DNA of 64,000 nt from CADEDH01 sp041394285 (GCA_041394285.1 JAWKIL010000005.1:316221-380220); one strand, 5' to 3'. Shown: positions 8,425 to 16,646, counted from the first letter of the stretch. Notes: a model not told the origin generated them from the sequence alone. Translations and numbers: made by a program.

Positions 8425-9963
8425 GTGACCGACAGCGCAACCGACACCACCAGCACCACCGATCCCGACCAGCCCTACGGCGCCGCCGATGTGGTGGTCG
8501 TGGGGGCGGGCAATGCCGCCGCCTGCGCCGCCCTGGCCGCCCGGGAGAGCGGTGCCTCGGTGATCATGCTGGAGGCCGCCCCCGAGCGTGACTGTGGGGG
8601 CAACTCCCGCTACACGGCGGGGGCAATGCGGGTGGTGTTCAACACCGTCGACGACCTGGTGCAGCTCCTGCCCGACCTCACCGACGACGAGCGCACCAAC
8701 GTCGACTTCGGCTCCTACACCCGCCAGCAGTACTTCGACGACCTCGGCCGCATCACCCAGTACCGCACCCACCCCGACCTGGCCGAGCTCCTGGTGGACC
8801 GCAGCTTCCCCACCATGGTGTGGATGCGGGAGAAGGGCGTGCGGTTCCAGCCCAGCTACGGCCGCCAGGCGTTCAAGGTCGACGGCAGGTTCAAGTTCTG
8901 GGGCGGCCTGGCCGTCGAGACCTGGGGCGGCGGCGAGGGCCTGGTGGAGCTGGAGCACAAGGCGTGCCAGCGCGACGGGGTGAAACTCTTCTACGAGGCG
9001 CCGGCCCACAGCCTGATGGTCGCCCCCGACGGCCGGGTCACCGGCGTGCGGGCCCGCCACGACGGTCGCCTGGTGGACGTGCCGGCCAAGGCCGTGGTGC
9101 TGGCCGCCGGCGGCTTCGAGTCGAACGCCGAATGGCGGGCCCGGTACCTCGGCCCCAACTGGGATCTGGCCAAGGTACGGGGCACCCGCTTCAACACCGG
9201 GGCCGGCATCCGCATGGCCCTCGACATAGGTGCCATGCCCTACGGCCACTGGTCGGGCAGCCATGCCGTGGCCTGGGATCTCAACGCCCCTGAGTTCGGT
9301 GACCTGAAGGTGGGCGACGGATTCCAGAAGCATTCCTACCCCCTGGGGGTGATGGTGAACGCCAGGGGCGAGCGCTTCGTGGACGAGGGGGCCGACTTCC
9401 GCAACTACACCTACGCCAAGTACGGCTCGGTGATCATGGACCAGCCCGACATGTTCTGCTGGCAGATCTTCGACGCCAAGGTGCTCGACATGCTGCGCGA
9501 CGAGTACCGCATCCGGGAGGTCACCAAGGTGTCGGCCAGCACCCTGGAGGAGCTGGTGACGAAGCTGGAGGGCGTCGACCCCAACCGTGCGCTGGAAACC
9601 CTGCGCACCTACAACGCCGCCGTCCAGACCGACATCCCGTTCAACCCCGCCGTCCTCGACGGCCGTCGTACGGTGGGCCTGCCGGTGGACAAGACGAACT
9701 GGGCCAACGTGCTCGACACGCCGCCGTTCGAGGCCTACGCCGTCACCTGCGGCGTCACGTTCACCTTCGGCGGGCTCAAGGTCACCACCGACTGCGAGGT
9801 GGAGGACACGGCCGGCAGCCCCATCCCCGGCCTGTTCGCCGCCGGCGAGCTGGTGGGCGGCCTCTTCTACCACAACTACCCCGGAGGCACCGGCCTCACC
9901 TCGGGCGCCGTGTTCGGTCGCATCGCCGGGAACACCGCCGGCCGCTACGTCACCGCCGGCTGA
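8425..9963 (+). CDS. FAD-dependent tricarballylate dehydrogenase-like protein (TcuA family)
   Basis: Protein of 512 residues from GTG 8425. The FAD-binding motif VVVVGAGNAAACAALAA lies near 22-38, followed by ERDCGGNSRYTAGAMR, characteristic of the fumarate reductase/TcuA family, and the C-terminal FAD segment IPGLFAAGELVGGLFYHNYPGGTG. Salmonella TcuA oxidises tricarballylate to cis-aconitate with TcuB as electron acceptor. No tcuB or tcuC neighbour is seen here, so the substrate may be another dicarboxylate or 3-ketosteroid-like compound. Cytoplasmic; no signal peptide. Confidence 0.8.
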   Translation: MTDSATDTTSTTDPDQPYGAADVVVVGAGNAAACAALAARESGASVIMLEAAPERDCGGNSRYTAGAMRVVFNTVDDLVQLLPDLTDDERTNVDFGSYTRQQYFDDLGRITQYRTHPDLAELLVDRSFPTMVWMREKGVRFQPSYGRQAFKVDGRFKFWGGLAVETWGGGEGLVELEHKACQRDGVKLFYEAPAHSLMVAPDGRVTGVRARHDGRLVDVPAKAVVLAAGGFESNAEWRARYLGPNWDLAKVRGTRFNTGAGIRMALDIGAMPYGHWSGSHAVAWDLNAPEFGDLKVGDGFQKHSYPLGVMVNARGERFVDEGADFRNYTYAKYGSVIMDQPDMFCWQIFDAKVLDMLRDEYRIREVTKVSASTLEELVTKLEGVDPNRALETLRTYNAAVQTDIPFNPAVLDGRRTVGLPVDKTNWANVLDTPPFEAYAVTCGVTFTFGGLKVTTDCEVEDTAGSPIPGLFAAGELVGGLFYHNYPGGTGLTSGAVFGRIAGNTAGRYVTAG

Positions 9964-9978
9964 TACCGTCGCTCGGCC

Positions 9979-9992
9979 GGGACGAAGGTCCC
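9979..9992 (+). promoter_or_regulatory. GGGAC-N4-GTCCC palindrome (DosR-box-like)
   Basis: GGGACGAAGGTCCC is a perfect inverted repeat with the GGGAC-N4-GTCCC geometry of the DosR/DevR consensus. It lies 128 bp before the multicopper oxidase start. It is flanked by CGGCC and GGCCG, so it could instead form a terminator hairpin after the TcuA-like gene, although no T-tract follows. Confidence 0.4.
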
Positions 9993-10119
9993 TGGCGGCC
10001 GAACACGCCCGACGAGAATCATCGGAACCGCCGGTCGCACGTCTACGCAGTCCGCGACCGCGTCGGTGCGGGTCTCTTCGGCCCCGCCGCGTTCATTGAA
10101 TCCGGGAGAACATCAGACA

Positions 10120-11697
10120 ATGACCGACACCGCTACACGGGCGGGCTACCCCGCCGCGCCCGGCCAACCGCCACCATCCACGCCCCCCGACGGCGTGGGC
10201 GACGGCCGATGGTTCATCGCCATGTTCCTGGGTGCATCCGCACTGGTGGCGCTGCTCTTCTTCGGCTTCATCGCCGTGGCCCTGGCCGTCAGCGACCCCT
10301 CCGCCCCGGTCGTCGCCACCACGGTGGACGTGACGCTGAGCGAGTTCGCCATCGACGGGGCCCTCACCGCCCCCGCCGGCGACGTGAACCTGAACATCAC
10401 GAACATCGGCAGCGCCACCCACAACCTGGTCGTCCGTGATCTGGCCATGACCTCGGGCGACATCGGCTCCGGAGGCAACGCCAGCCTGGCCCTGGGCAGC
10501 CTGGCCGCCGGCACCTACCAGGTCTTCTGCAGCATTCCCGGCCACGAGGCGTCGGGCATGGTGGCCGACCTGGTGGTCACCCCCGGCGGGGCGGCCGACG
10601 CCGGCCACAGCGCCACCCCGGCAGCGGGGGCCGGCGCCACCGGCCACGGCGGCAACACGCCGGAGGAGTACGCCAAGATGGACGCCGACATGATGGCGTC
10701 CATCGCCGCCTTCCCGGCCGAGACCCAGGGCAAGGGCAACGCCATCCTGGCTCCCACCGAGGTCCAGGCCGACGGCACCAAGGTGTTCGACCTGACCGCC
10801 TCGATCATCGACTGGGAGGTCGAGCCGGGCAAGATCGTCAAGGCCTGGGCCTACAACAACCAGGTCCCCGGCCCCCAGATCCTGCTCGACCGAGGCGACA
10901 AGGTGAAGGTGCGGGTGGTCAACAACCTGCCCATGGGCACCGACATCCACTGGCACGGGTTGCGCACCCCCAACGACCAGGACGGCGTGGCCCCCATCAC
11001 CCAGGACCCGATCCCGCCCAACGGCGGCACCTTCGAGTACAACTTCGAGGCCACCGACGACGCCATCGCCATGTACCACGCCCACATGCACGGCGACGTC
11101 GAGGTCACCAACGGCCTGTTCGGCACCGTCCGCATCGGCGACAACCCGCTGCCCCGGGGCCAGACGATCAGCGGGGTCACGATCCCGGCCGATCTGAAGC
11201 TGGCCCAGGACTTCCCGATGGTGCTGAACGACGCCGGCGTCATCGGCCTGACCCTCAACGGCAAGGGCTTCCCCGCCACCGAGCCGATCGTGGCCAACCA
11301 GGGCGACTGGATCAGCCTCACGTACTACAACGAGGGCCTGCAGATCCACCCCATGCACCTGCACCAGTTCCCCCAGTTGGTCTACGCCAAGGACGGGATC
11401 CCGCTCGACCACCCCTACTGGACCGACACCCTGTCGGTTGCCCCGGGTGAGCGCTACACGGTGCTGTTCAAGACCGACGAGCCGGGCACCTGGGTCTGGC
11501 ACTGCCACATCCTGAACCACGTGGAGCGTGAAGCCGGCATGTTCGGCATGGTCACCGCCGTGGTGGTGAAGGAGACCCCTGGCTTCGACCGCAGCACCCG
11601 GGTCACCCCGTCCAACTTCGAGTGGACCCCGATGGACGCCACCTCCGACAAGGCGGCGGCCGCGGTGGGCCAGACCGGGGCGAAGTCCGGAGCCTAG
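10120..11697 (+). CDS. Membrane-anchored cupredoxin/two-domain multicopper oxidase fusion
   Basis: Protein of 525 residues from ATG 10120. A Pro-rich N-terminus is followed by a transmembrane helix (about 30-57), then a plastocyanin-like domain (about 62-155) with type-1 copper ligands THNL (His near 101) and FCSIPGHEASGM (Cys, His, Met, 135-147). After a linker comes a two-domain multicopper oxidase with the full ligand set: DIHWHG (about 276), YHAHMHG (about 320), HPMHLHQF (about 409) and HCHILNHVEREAGM (about 460). The trinuclear-centre motifs argue for an oxidase (laccase-like) rather than a copper nitrite reductase. The fused cupredoxin could carry electrons on the outer face of the membrane (inference). 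Confidence 0.85.
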   Translation: MTDTATRAGYPAAPGQPPPSTPPDGVGDGRWFIAMFLGASALVALLFFGFIAVALAVSDPSAPVVATTVDVTLSEFAIDGALTAPAGDVNLNITNIGSATHNLVVRDLAMTSGDIGSGGNASLALGSLAAGTYQVFCSIPGHEASGMVADLVVTPGGAADAGHSATPAAGAGATGHGGNTPEEYAKMDADMMASIAAFPAETQGKGNAILAPTEVQADGTKVFDLTASIIDWEVEPGKIVKAWAYNNQVPGPQILLDRGDKVKVRVVNNLPMGTDIHWHGLRTPNDQDGVAPITQDPIPPNGGTFEYNFEATDDAIAMYHAHMHGDVEVTNGLFGTVRIGDNPLPRGQTISGVTIPADLKLAQDFPMVLNDAGVIGLTLNGKGFPATEPIVANQGDWISLTYYNEGLQIHPMHLHQFPQLVYAKDGIPLDHPYWTDTLSVAPGERYTVLFKTDEPGTWVWHCHILNHVEREAGMFGMVTAVVVKETPGFDRSTRVTPSNFEWTPMDATSDKAAAAVGQTGAKSGA

Positions 11698-11766
11698 GGA
11701 AATTCACCCGCCCCCCAACGGGACGCACAGCCGGACCGGGTGCCGGAGGGCGTCGCAGACCTGGTG

Positions 11767-11798
11767 AAACAGGCCCGACCGTACGGTCGGGCCTGTTT
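11767..11798. terminator. Strong bidirectional terminator
   Basis: A perfect 32-bp palindrome (16-bp arms, AAAC at one end and GTTT at the other) lies 70 bp after the multicopper oxidase stop. It is followed by a T-rich stretch (TTTCGTTCGTT). This is the clearest intrinsic terminator in the window. The remainder of the 310-bp gap to 12008 holds the promoter of the next gene. Confidence 0.85.
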
Positions 11799-11912
11799 CG
11801 TTCGTTCCGCCGTCTACCACAGTTCACGTTGCTAGTGGTGGATAGCGGTAGGCGGGGAGAGCGGATCGTGCTAAGTTCACCGGGTTCCCGCCGGGCAGCC
11901 AGCCCGTACGAT

Positions 11913-11942
11913 TTCTGAGCTTGCTCAGGAATCCGCTACGTT
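11913..11942 (+). promoter_or_regulatory. Candidate promoter with overlapping palindrome
   Basis: TTCTGA (11913-11918) and TACGTT (11937-11942), 18 bp apart, make a plausible promoter. The 14-bp inverted repeat CTGAGCTTGCTCAG (11915-11928) overlaps the -35 region and is a candidate repressor site for the gene at 12008. Confidence 0.35.
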
Positions 11943-12007
11943 GTGCGGCGAGGGAGGCCAGACGAAGGCAAAGGCGCCGTTCGTCGGAGGGGAAGAGCGT
12001 TCACGTC

Positions 12008-12484
12008 ATGGCAGAGTTCACAGGCACACCTGAAGGTTCGATGGCGGCATCGCAGCTGCTGCATCCGTCCGGGATGATGCTCACGTCGAGCACCTACACC
12101 GAGGGCCACGGCATCGAGGCGCCGTTGCTGGCCCAGATCGCCAGCGGCCTGGCCGCCTCCGCCGACCCCACCGCCCCCGCCGCCGAGCGCACCGTGCTCG
12201 TGGTGACCGCCGGCTTCGAGGCGGCGCTGGAGTGGATCCCGGCCGACGACACGAGCCTCATGGGCCCGGTGGAAGGCCAGCCGGTGGCCTTTGCCGTGGT
12301 CAGCGGCCAGCTCCTGGTGTGGACGGCCGACGATGGCTCCCATGCTCTGGGTCCGGGCGGCTCCTGTGCCGTCGGCCCGGCCGAGCGGGTGCAGGTGGTC
12401 AACGTCACCGACGAGCCGGCGCAGATCGTGACCGTGCGGGCCCTGGCCGGCGCCCGCACCCCCCAGAGCCTGCGTCGTCGCTGA
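12008..12484 (+). CDS. Small unknown protein, possibly cupin-like
   Basis: Protein of 158 residues; start ATG 12008 has GGAGGGG about 14 bases upstream, a long spacing. No family is recognised with confidence. The C-terminal half (LLVWTADDGSHALGPGGSCA, then VGPAERVQVVNVTDEPAQI) reads like a small cupin-type beta-barrel, in which a conserved hydrophobic strand, a Gly-rich turn and a final beta pair follow each other, but metal-binding histidines are absent. There is no signal peptide or membrane helix. It lies between a strong terminator and a convergent membrane gene, so it is a single-gene unit. Confidence 0.65.
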   Translation: MAEFTGTPEGSMAASQLLHPSGMMLTSSTYTEGHGIEAPLLAQIASGLAASADPTAPAAERTVLVVTAGFEAALEWIPADDTSLMGPVEGQPVAFAVVSGQLLVWTADDGSHALGPGGSCAVGPAERVQVVNVTDEPAQIVTVRALAGARTPQSLRRR

Positions 12485-12488
12485 TCGT

Positions 12489-12893
12489 TCACAGGCCCCA
12501 CAGCCGTCGCAGCTGGTGGGCCGACAACGCCGCCATCCCGGTCTCCAGGCAGAACGCGGCCAGCCCCAGCGGCTCGGTCCAGTTGCCGATGTCGTCGGTG
12601 GCGCCGGGATAACCCACCGTGCGGCCGGCCACCCAGGCCAGCGCCGCCGCCAGGCAGGCCAGCCCGGCCACCAGCCAGCCCCGGGGGTCGCGTCGTACCA
12701 GCAGCCACCCCGCCCCTGTGGCGGCCGTGACGAACAGGATCGACGCCACCCCGATCCAGGGGGCCAGCACGAAGCGGTGGGCCAGGTTCTGGAGGTGGAT
12801 GGCGATGGCGGCGGCCAGGGCCGACGTGCCGGTCAGCTCGACCGTACGGTGCCGGGCCCCGGGGGTGAGGTGGAGTTGATGGTGGGCCACCAT
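12489..12893 (-). CDS. Small integral membrane protein next to the two-component system
   Basis: Protein of 134 residues from ATG 12893. Four hydrophobic segments are visible: about 20-40, 47-66 (IGVASILFVTAATGAGWLLV), 72-94 (GWLVAGLACLAAALAWVAG) and 108-125. The layout suggests a four-helix membrane protein of unknown family. It is divergent from the response-regulator gene and shares a 100-bp intergenic region that contains a triple CTGAAG operator 32 bp before its start, so it is likely a member of that regulon. Confidence 0.65.
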   Translation of the reverse strand: MVAHHQLHLTPGARHRTVELTGTSALAAAIAIHLQNLAHRFVLAPWIGVASILFVTAATGAGWLLVRRDPRGWLVAGLACLAAALAWVAGRTVGYPGATDDIGNWTEPLGLAAFCLETGMAALSAHQLRRLWGL

Positions 12894-12924
12894 GCCAGCA
12901 TCGGCCGCCCCGCCTGCAGCCGGC

Positions 12925-12950
12925 CTGAAGCGACCTGAAGCGGTCTTCAG
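12925..12950. promoter_or_regulatory. Triple 10-bp-phased operator, site A (regulator/membrane gene)
   Basis: CTGAAG at 12925, CTGAAG at 12935 and CTTCAG at 12945 repeat at exactly one helical turn. The same arrangement occurs before htrA (16438) and the lipoprotein gene (17321). Helix-phased repeats are typical of OmpR-family binding sites, and the neighbouring regulator is the obvious candidate. Confidence 0.7.
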
Positions 12951-12993
12951 CCCGGCCGGCGCCACCACCGGCCCCGGGTGCCACACTGGCTCC

Positions 12994-13662
12994 ATGCGTG
13001 TGCTGGTGGTGGAAGACGAGATACGCCAGGCCGCCGCCCTCAAGCGGGGCCTGGAGGCCGAGGGGTTCGCGGTGGATGTGGCGTCGACCGGCACCGACGG
13101 TCTGTGGCTGGCCACCGAGCAGCCCTACGACGTGATCGTGCTCGACGTGATGCTGCCCGGCCTCAACGGCTTCAAGGTGTGCGCCGAGCTCCGGGCCCGT
13201 CAGATCTGGACGCCGGTGCTCATGCTGACGGCCAAGGACGGCGAGCTCGACGAGGCCGAGGCGCTCGACACGGGCGCCGACGACTTCCTGTCCAAGCCGT
13301 TCTCCTACGTGGTGCTGGTGGCCCGCCTGCGGGCCCTGCTACGCCGCGGGGCCGCCGCCCGGCCTGCCGTCCTGCGGGCCGGTGACGTGGAGCTCGACAT
13401 CGCCGCCCGGACCTGCAGCCGGGCCGGCCGCCCGATCGACCTCACCCCCCGGGAGCTGGCGGTGTTCGAGTACCTCCTGCGCCGCCAGGGCGAGGTGGTC
13501 CCCAAGGCCGAGATCCTGGGCCACGTGTGGGACTTCGCCTTCGAGGGGGGCGAGAACGTGGTCGAGGTCCACGTGTCGGCCCTGCGGCGCAAGCTGGGTC
13601 CCGACGTGATCGAGACCGTCCGGGGCGGCGGCTACCGGGTGGCGCATGGCCACGCCGGCTGA
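12994..13662 (+). CDS. OmpR-family DNA-binding response regulator
   Basis: Protein of 222 residues. The receiver domain (1-115) has acidic residues at VEDE, phospho-acceptor Asp51 (VLDVMLPG), Thr79 (MLTAKDG) and Lys101 (SKPF). A winged-helix Trans_Reg_C domain (about 125-220) ends with NVVEVHVSALRRKLG and the wing GGGYRVA. No Shine-Dalgarno is present; CACACT lies 6 nt before the ATG, so the mRNA may be leaderless. It overlaps the histidine kinase gene by 17 bp, the usual translational coupling. Operator site A lies 44-69 bp upstream, which suggests autoregulation. Confidence 0.93.
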   Translation: MRVLVVEDEIRQAAALKRGLEAEGFAVDVASTGTDGLWLATEQPYDVIVLDVMLPGLNGFKVCAELRARQIWTPVLMLTAKDGELDEAEALDTGADDFLSKPFSYVVLVARLRALLRRGAAARPAVLRAGDVELDIAARTCSRAGRPIDLTPRELAVFEYLLRRQGEVVPKAEILGHVWDFAFEGGENVVEVHVSALRRKLGPDVIETVRGGGYRVAHGHAG

Positions 13663-15049
13663 CTGGCGGCCCTCGGTCCGAACCCAGGTGACGGTGGTGG
13701 CCGCCGTGGTGGTGGCCGTGGCGCTGGTGGTGGGGGCGGCGGTGGTGGCCGTCCTGGCCCGGCGGGCGCTGACGGCCGACGCCGAGGGCCAGCTGGTGGA
13801 CCGCATCGACGAGATCGTGGACCTGATAGACGAGGGACTGCTGATCCCGATCCTGCCGCCCACCGGCAAGGAGATCGGCCAGGTGCAGGTGATCGACGCC
13901 GCCGGCCAGGTGGTGGCGGCGACCCCCGGCCTGGCCCTGGGAGCCCGCCTCGACGTGGTGGAGCCGCCGGGGCTGGGCGGGGAACGCCACGTGACCGTGG
14001 CCGGCGACGACATCGGCGCCCGCAGCGGTGAGCGTTACGTGGTGGCGGTCCGAACGGTCGACTCCCCGGCGGGGCCCGTCGCCGTCTATGCCGTCACCTC
14101 GCTCCACGCCGCCGACAAGGCCGAGGAGCGGCTCCGGGAGTGGCTGCTCCTCCTGGTGCCGGTGCTGGTGGCGGTGGCGGCGCTGCTCACCCACCGGGTG
14201 GTGGGGCGGGCGCTGGCCCCGGTGGAGGCCATGCGCCAGGCCGTCGACCGGATCGAGGCCACCGACCTCTCGGAGCGGGTCACGCCGGCCGCCACCGACG
14301 ACGAGATCGCCCGCCTGGGGGAGACCCTCAACCGGATGCTGGCCCGGTTGGAGGAGTCGGCCACCGGCCAGAAGCTCTTCGCCGCTGCCGCTTCCCACGA
14401 GTTGCGCAGCCCCCTGTCGGCCATCCGCACCGAGCTCGAGGTGAGCCTGGCCTACCCCGACCGCACCGACTGGCCCCGGGTGGCCGACGACGTGTTGGTG
14501 GAGGTTCACCGTCTGGAGGAGCTGTCTCGGGATCTGCGGCTGCTCACCGCCTCCCGCTCGGGATCGGGATCGGGGTCGGGGCTGGCCGCCGTCCGGGCTC
14601 CGATCGACCTGGCGGCGCTGGTGGGAGCGGAGGTCGAACGGAGGAACGGGGGCGATCCCGTGGCCGACCAGGGGGACGGCCCGGCCTACGTCCCCCGCCT
14701 GGAGCCGGTGACAGCGGTGGCCGATGTCGACGGCGTCACCCGGGTCGTTCGCAACCTGCTCGACAACGCCGAACGCCACGCACGCTCCCGGATCGAGGTG
14801 GGCACCGGCGCCGACGCCGACGGCTCCCCGTGGCTGGCCGTGGCCAACGACGGGGAGCCGGTGCCCGAGACCGAGCGGGAGCGGATCTTCGAGCCGTTCT
14901 GGCGCCTCGACGAGGCCCGCACGCTCGACGCCGGGGGCAGCGGGCTGGGCCTTGCCATCGCCCGCTCGGTCATGGTGGCCCATGGCGGGTCGCTCACCGT
15001 CGATCCGGGCGGTGCCCGGTTCGTCGCCCGCTTCCCGCGCCCGGCCTGA
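13646..15049 (+). CDS. Membrane sensor histidine kinase
   Basis: Protein of 467 residues. Transmembrane helices lie at about 12-40 and 166-187, enclosing an extracytoplasmic sensor of about 125 residues. HAMP domain about 188-240. The phosphorylated His251 sits in ASHELRSPLSAIR, the N-box is NLLDNAERHA, and G-boxes are FEPFWRLDE and GGSGLGLAIARS. It is the partner of the overlapping OmpR-type regulator. Kinase plus nearby HtrA protease resembles the MprAB-PepD envelope-stress system of mycobacteria, although here htrA is convergent and not in the operon. The signal sensed is unknown. Confidence 0.92.
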   Translation: MATPADWRPSVRTQVTVVAAVVVAVALVVGAAVVAVLARRALTADAEGQLVDRIDEIVDLIDEGLLIPILPPTGKEIGQVQVIDAAGQVVAATPGLALGARLDVVEPPGLGGERHVTVAGDDIGARSGERYVVAVRTVDSPAGPVAVYAVTSLHAADKAEERLREWLLLLVPVLVAVAALLTHRVVGRALAPVEAMRQAVDRIEATDLSERVTPAATDDEIARLGETLNRMLARLEESATGQKLFAAAASHELRSPLSAIRTELEVSLAYPDRTDWPRVADDVLVEVHRLEELSRDLRLLTASRSGSGSGSGLAAVRAPIDLAALVGAEVERRNGGDPVADQGDGPAYVPRLEPVTAVADVDGVTRVVRNLLDNAERHARSRIEVGTGADADGSPWLAVANDGEPVPETERERIFEPFWRLDEARTLDAGGSGLGLAIARSVMVAHGGSLTVDPGGARFVARFPRPA

Positions 15050-15052
15050 GCC

Positions 15053-15100
15053 ACCTGGCGTTTCGCCGCAGGCGAATCGCCAGGTCCCACAACGTGGGAC
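15053..15100. terminator. Double hairpin between convergent genes
   Basis: A 15-bp stem with one mismatch (arms 15053-15067 and 15071-15085, loop GCA) is followed by GTCCCAC-aac-GTGGGAC (15084-15100). They fill the 54-bp gap between the kinase stop and the htrA stop and likely terminate both transcripts. Confidence 0.65.
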
Positions 15101-15103
15101 AGA

Positions 15104-16378
15104 TCAGGCGGCGTGGGAGCTGAGCGTGGCGTCGACGGCCAGCTTCTGGCCCGCCCGGTTGATCTGGAGGTGGACCAGGTGTCCGGGGCCGGCGGTGTGG
15201 ATGGCGTCGGCCAGCGCCTGGGGGTCGTCGGTGGCGGTGCCGTCGAGCGACACGATCACGTCACCGGGCTGGAGGCCGGCGGCCGAGGCCGAGGAGTTGG
15301 CGGCCACCTCGGCCACCAGCACCCCGTGGTCCACCTTCAGGCCGAACTGGGCCGCCACCGACTGGTCGACGGCCGCCGTGCTCACCCCGAGGTAGCCGGT
15401 GGTGACGGTCTTGCCCGCCTCCAACTGCTCCACGATGGGCCGGGCGGTGTCGATGGCGATGGCGAAGCCGATGTTCTGGGCCGACACCGAGGCGGCGGAG
15501 TTGATGCCCACCACCTTGCCGTCGAGGGTGAGGAGCGGGCCCCCGGAGTTGCCGGGGTTGATGGCGGCGTCGATCTGGATCAGGTGCGACAGCGACCCGC
15601 CCTCGTTGGTGGTGATATGGCGGTCGAGGGCCGACACGATGCCCTCGGTGGCGGTCGGCCCGCCGGTGAGGTCGAGGGCGTTGCCGATGGCCACCACCGG
15701 CTCGCCCATCTTGAGGTCGGCCGAGGTGCCGAGCGTGAGCGGGGTGAGGCCGGTGCGGTCGACCTTGATCACGGCCAGGTCGTCGGTGCGGTCCACACCC
15801 ACCACGGTGGCGGGGGCGGTGGTGCCGTCGTGGAAGGCCACCTGGATGGTGCGGGCGTCGGCCACCACATGGGCGTTGGTGGCGATCCGCCCGTCGGCCG
15901 AGACCACGAAGCCGGTGCCCGCCCCCTGCCCCTGGGGCAGGGTGACGGTGATGCTGACCACGCTGGGCAGGGCCCCGTCGATCAGGCCCGACACGTCGGC
16001 CCGGGCCCCGGCCACGGCCGATGTGCTGGCGCCGCTCGTGCCCTCCAGGGTGGAACCGGTCGTGTCCCCTCGGGCCAGGGCGGTGGTGGTTGCGGTGGGG
16101 GCGGCGGTGTCGGCTTCGTGCCGGCCGGCCACCGCCCCGCCCACGGCGCCGCCCACGGTGCCGCCGGCGATGGCCACTGCGGCCACCGCCGCCAGCAGCC
16201 ACCGGGGCATCCGGCCACCGCGGCCGGAGGCGGCGGGTGGGACGGTGGGCGGCGGCGGGGTGATGACGGGCGGGCCGTAGGGGGTGGTGGGGGCGGGGGG
16301 TGTCCTCCACTCGGACGTGGGGCCGGTGGCGGCGTCGGGGTCGGTCGTCAGGCCTCCGGGCTGGGTGGTCATCGTCAT
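15104..16378 (-). CDS. HtrA/DegP-like trypsin-type serine protease with PDZ domain
   Basis: Protein of 424 residues. ATG 16378 is chosen because AAGGAG lies 10 nt upstream; an ATG 11 codons earlier lacks this. A Pro/Thr-rich cytoplasmic N-terminus is followed by one membrane helix (about 57-82) and a Thr/Ala linker. The chymotrypsin-fold protease has His in TNAHVV (about 169), Asp in RTDDLAVIKV (about 198) and Ser in PGNSGGPL (about 275). A PDZ domain occupies about 315-420 (GYLGVSTAAV, then LQPGDVIVSLDG). The layout matches actinobacterial PepD/HtrA quality-control proteases acting outside the membrane. A five-repeat operator of the CTGAAG type lies 60 bp upstream. Confidence 0.92.
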   Translation of the reverse strand: MTMTTQPGGLTTDPDAATGPTSEWRTPPAPTTPYGPPVITPPPPTVPPAASGRGGRMPRWLLAAVAAVAIAGGTVGGAVGGAVAGRHEADTAAPTATTTALARGDTTGSTLEGTSGASTSAVAGARADVSGLIDGALPSVVSITVTLPQGQGAGTGFVVSADGRIATNAHVVADARTIQVAFHDGTTAPATVVGVDRTDDLAVIKVDRTGLTPLTLGTSADLKMGEPVVAIGNALDLTGGPTATEGIVSALDRHITTNEGGSLSHLIQIDAAINPGNSGGPLLTLDGKVVGINSAASVSAQNIGFAIAIDTARPIVEQLEAGKTVTTGYLGVSTAAVDQSVAAQFGLKVDHGVLVAEVAANSSASAAGLQPGDVIVSLDGTATDDPQALADAIHTAGPGHLVHLQINRAGQKLAVDATLSSHAA

Positions 16379-16437
16379 CGGGGTGCTGCTCCTTCGTGAT
16401 GGTGGGGCCATCGTGCGCCCCCGGCCCTGTGACGATC

Positions 16438-16483
16438 CTGAAGCCGGCTGAGGCCGGCCTCAGCGATCTAAGGCCGGCCTAAA
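16438..16483. promoter_or_regulatory. Helix-phased operator, site B (htrA), five half-sites
   Basis: CTGAAG (16438), CTGAGG (16448), CCTCAG (16458), CTAAGG (16468) and CCTAAA (16478) repeat at exactly 10-bp steps. The first three reproduce the layout of sites A and C; the last two extend the array. It lies 60-105 bp before the htrA start. Confidence 0.68.
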
Positions 16484-16512
16484 GGCGCCACCCCGGGGCC
16501 ACCCGGGACGCG

Positions 16513-16629
16513 GACGTTCCGGCCACGGGGAGAGGCGACCGCGGCCGGAACGTCGTGGACGTCCGATGGGGAAGAGGGACGTCGTTCAGCCGTCCCGGCC
16601 CAGGGGGAGAGGAGGCCGGGCCGGGACGG
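16513..16629 (-). ncRNA. Candidate small RNA or UTR: three hairpins with C-rich loops
   Basis: Three consecutive perfect stems lie between the lipoprotein stop and htrA: 16590-16601/16618-16629 (12 bp), 16558-16564/16577-16583 (7 bp) and 16513-16524/16543-16554 (12 bp). Read on the minus strand, the loops contain CTCTCCCC, CTCTTCCCC and CTCTCCCC. C-rich loops that pair with G-rich ribosome-binding sites are known from actinobacterial RNAs such as the 6C motif. The first hairpin begins 18 bp after the lipoprotein stop, so the element could be a 3'-UTR-derived RNA or simply stacked terminators. No promoter or T-tract is evident. The remainder of the gap is operator site B and the htrA leader. 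Confidence 0.4.
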
Positions 16630-16646
16630 AATGCAGGGTCGGCCGC

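Noticed and set aside
4890..8459. 1189-codon open frame on the minus strand across the stress protein and deacylase genes
   Set aside because: Only its last 185 codons look like a protein; the rest is His/Gly/Val/Arg-rich antisense typical of GC-rich genes, opposite two clear coding genes.
8410..9873. 487-codon minus-strand open frame opposite the TcuA-like gene
   Set aside because: Composition is an antisense shadow (Val/Gly/His/Leu repeats), with no motif; the plus strand encodes a recognised flavoprotein.
10120..11697. Copper nitrite reductase (NirK) call for the multicopper oxidase
   Set aside because: The HWHG, HAHMH, HPMHLH and HCHILNH motifs indicate a trinuclear centre, which nitrite reductases lack.
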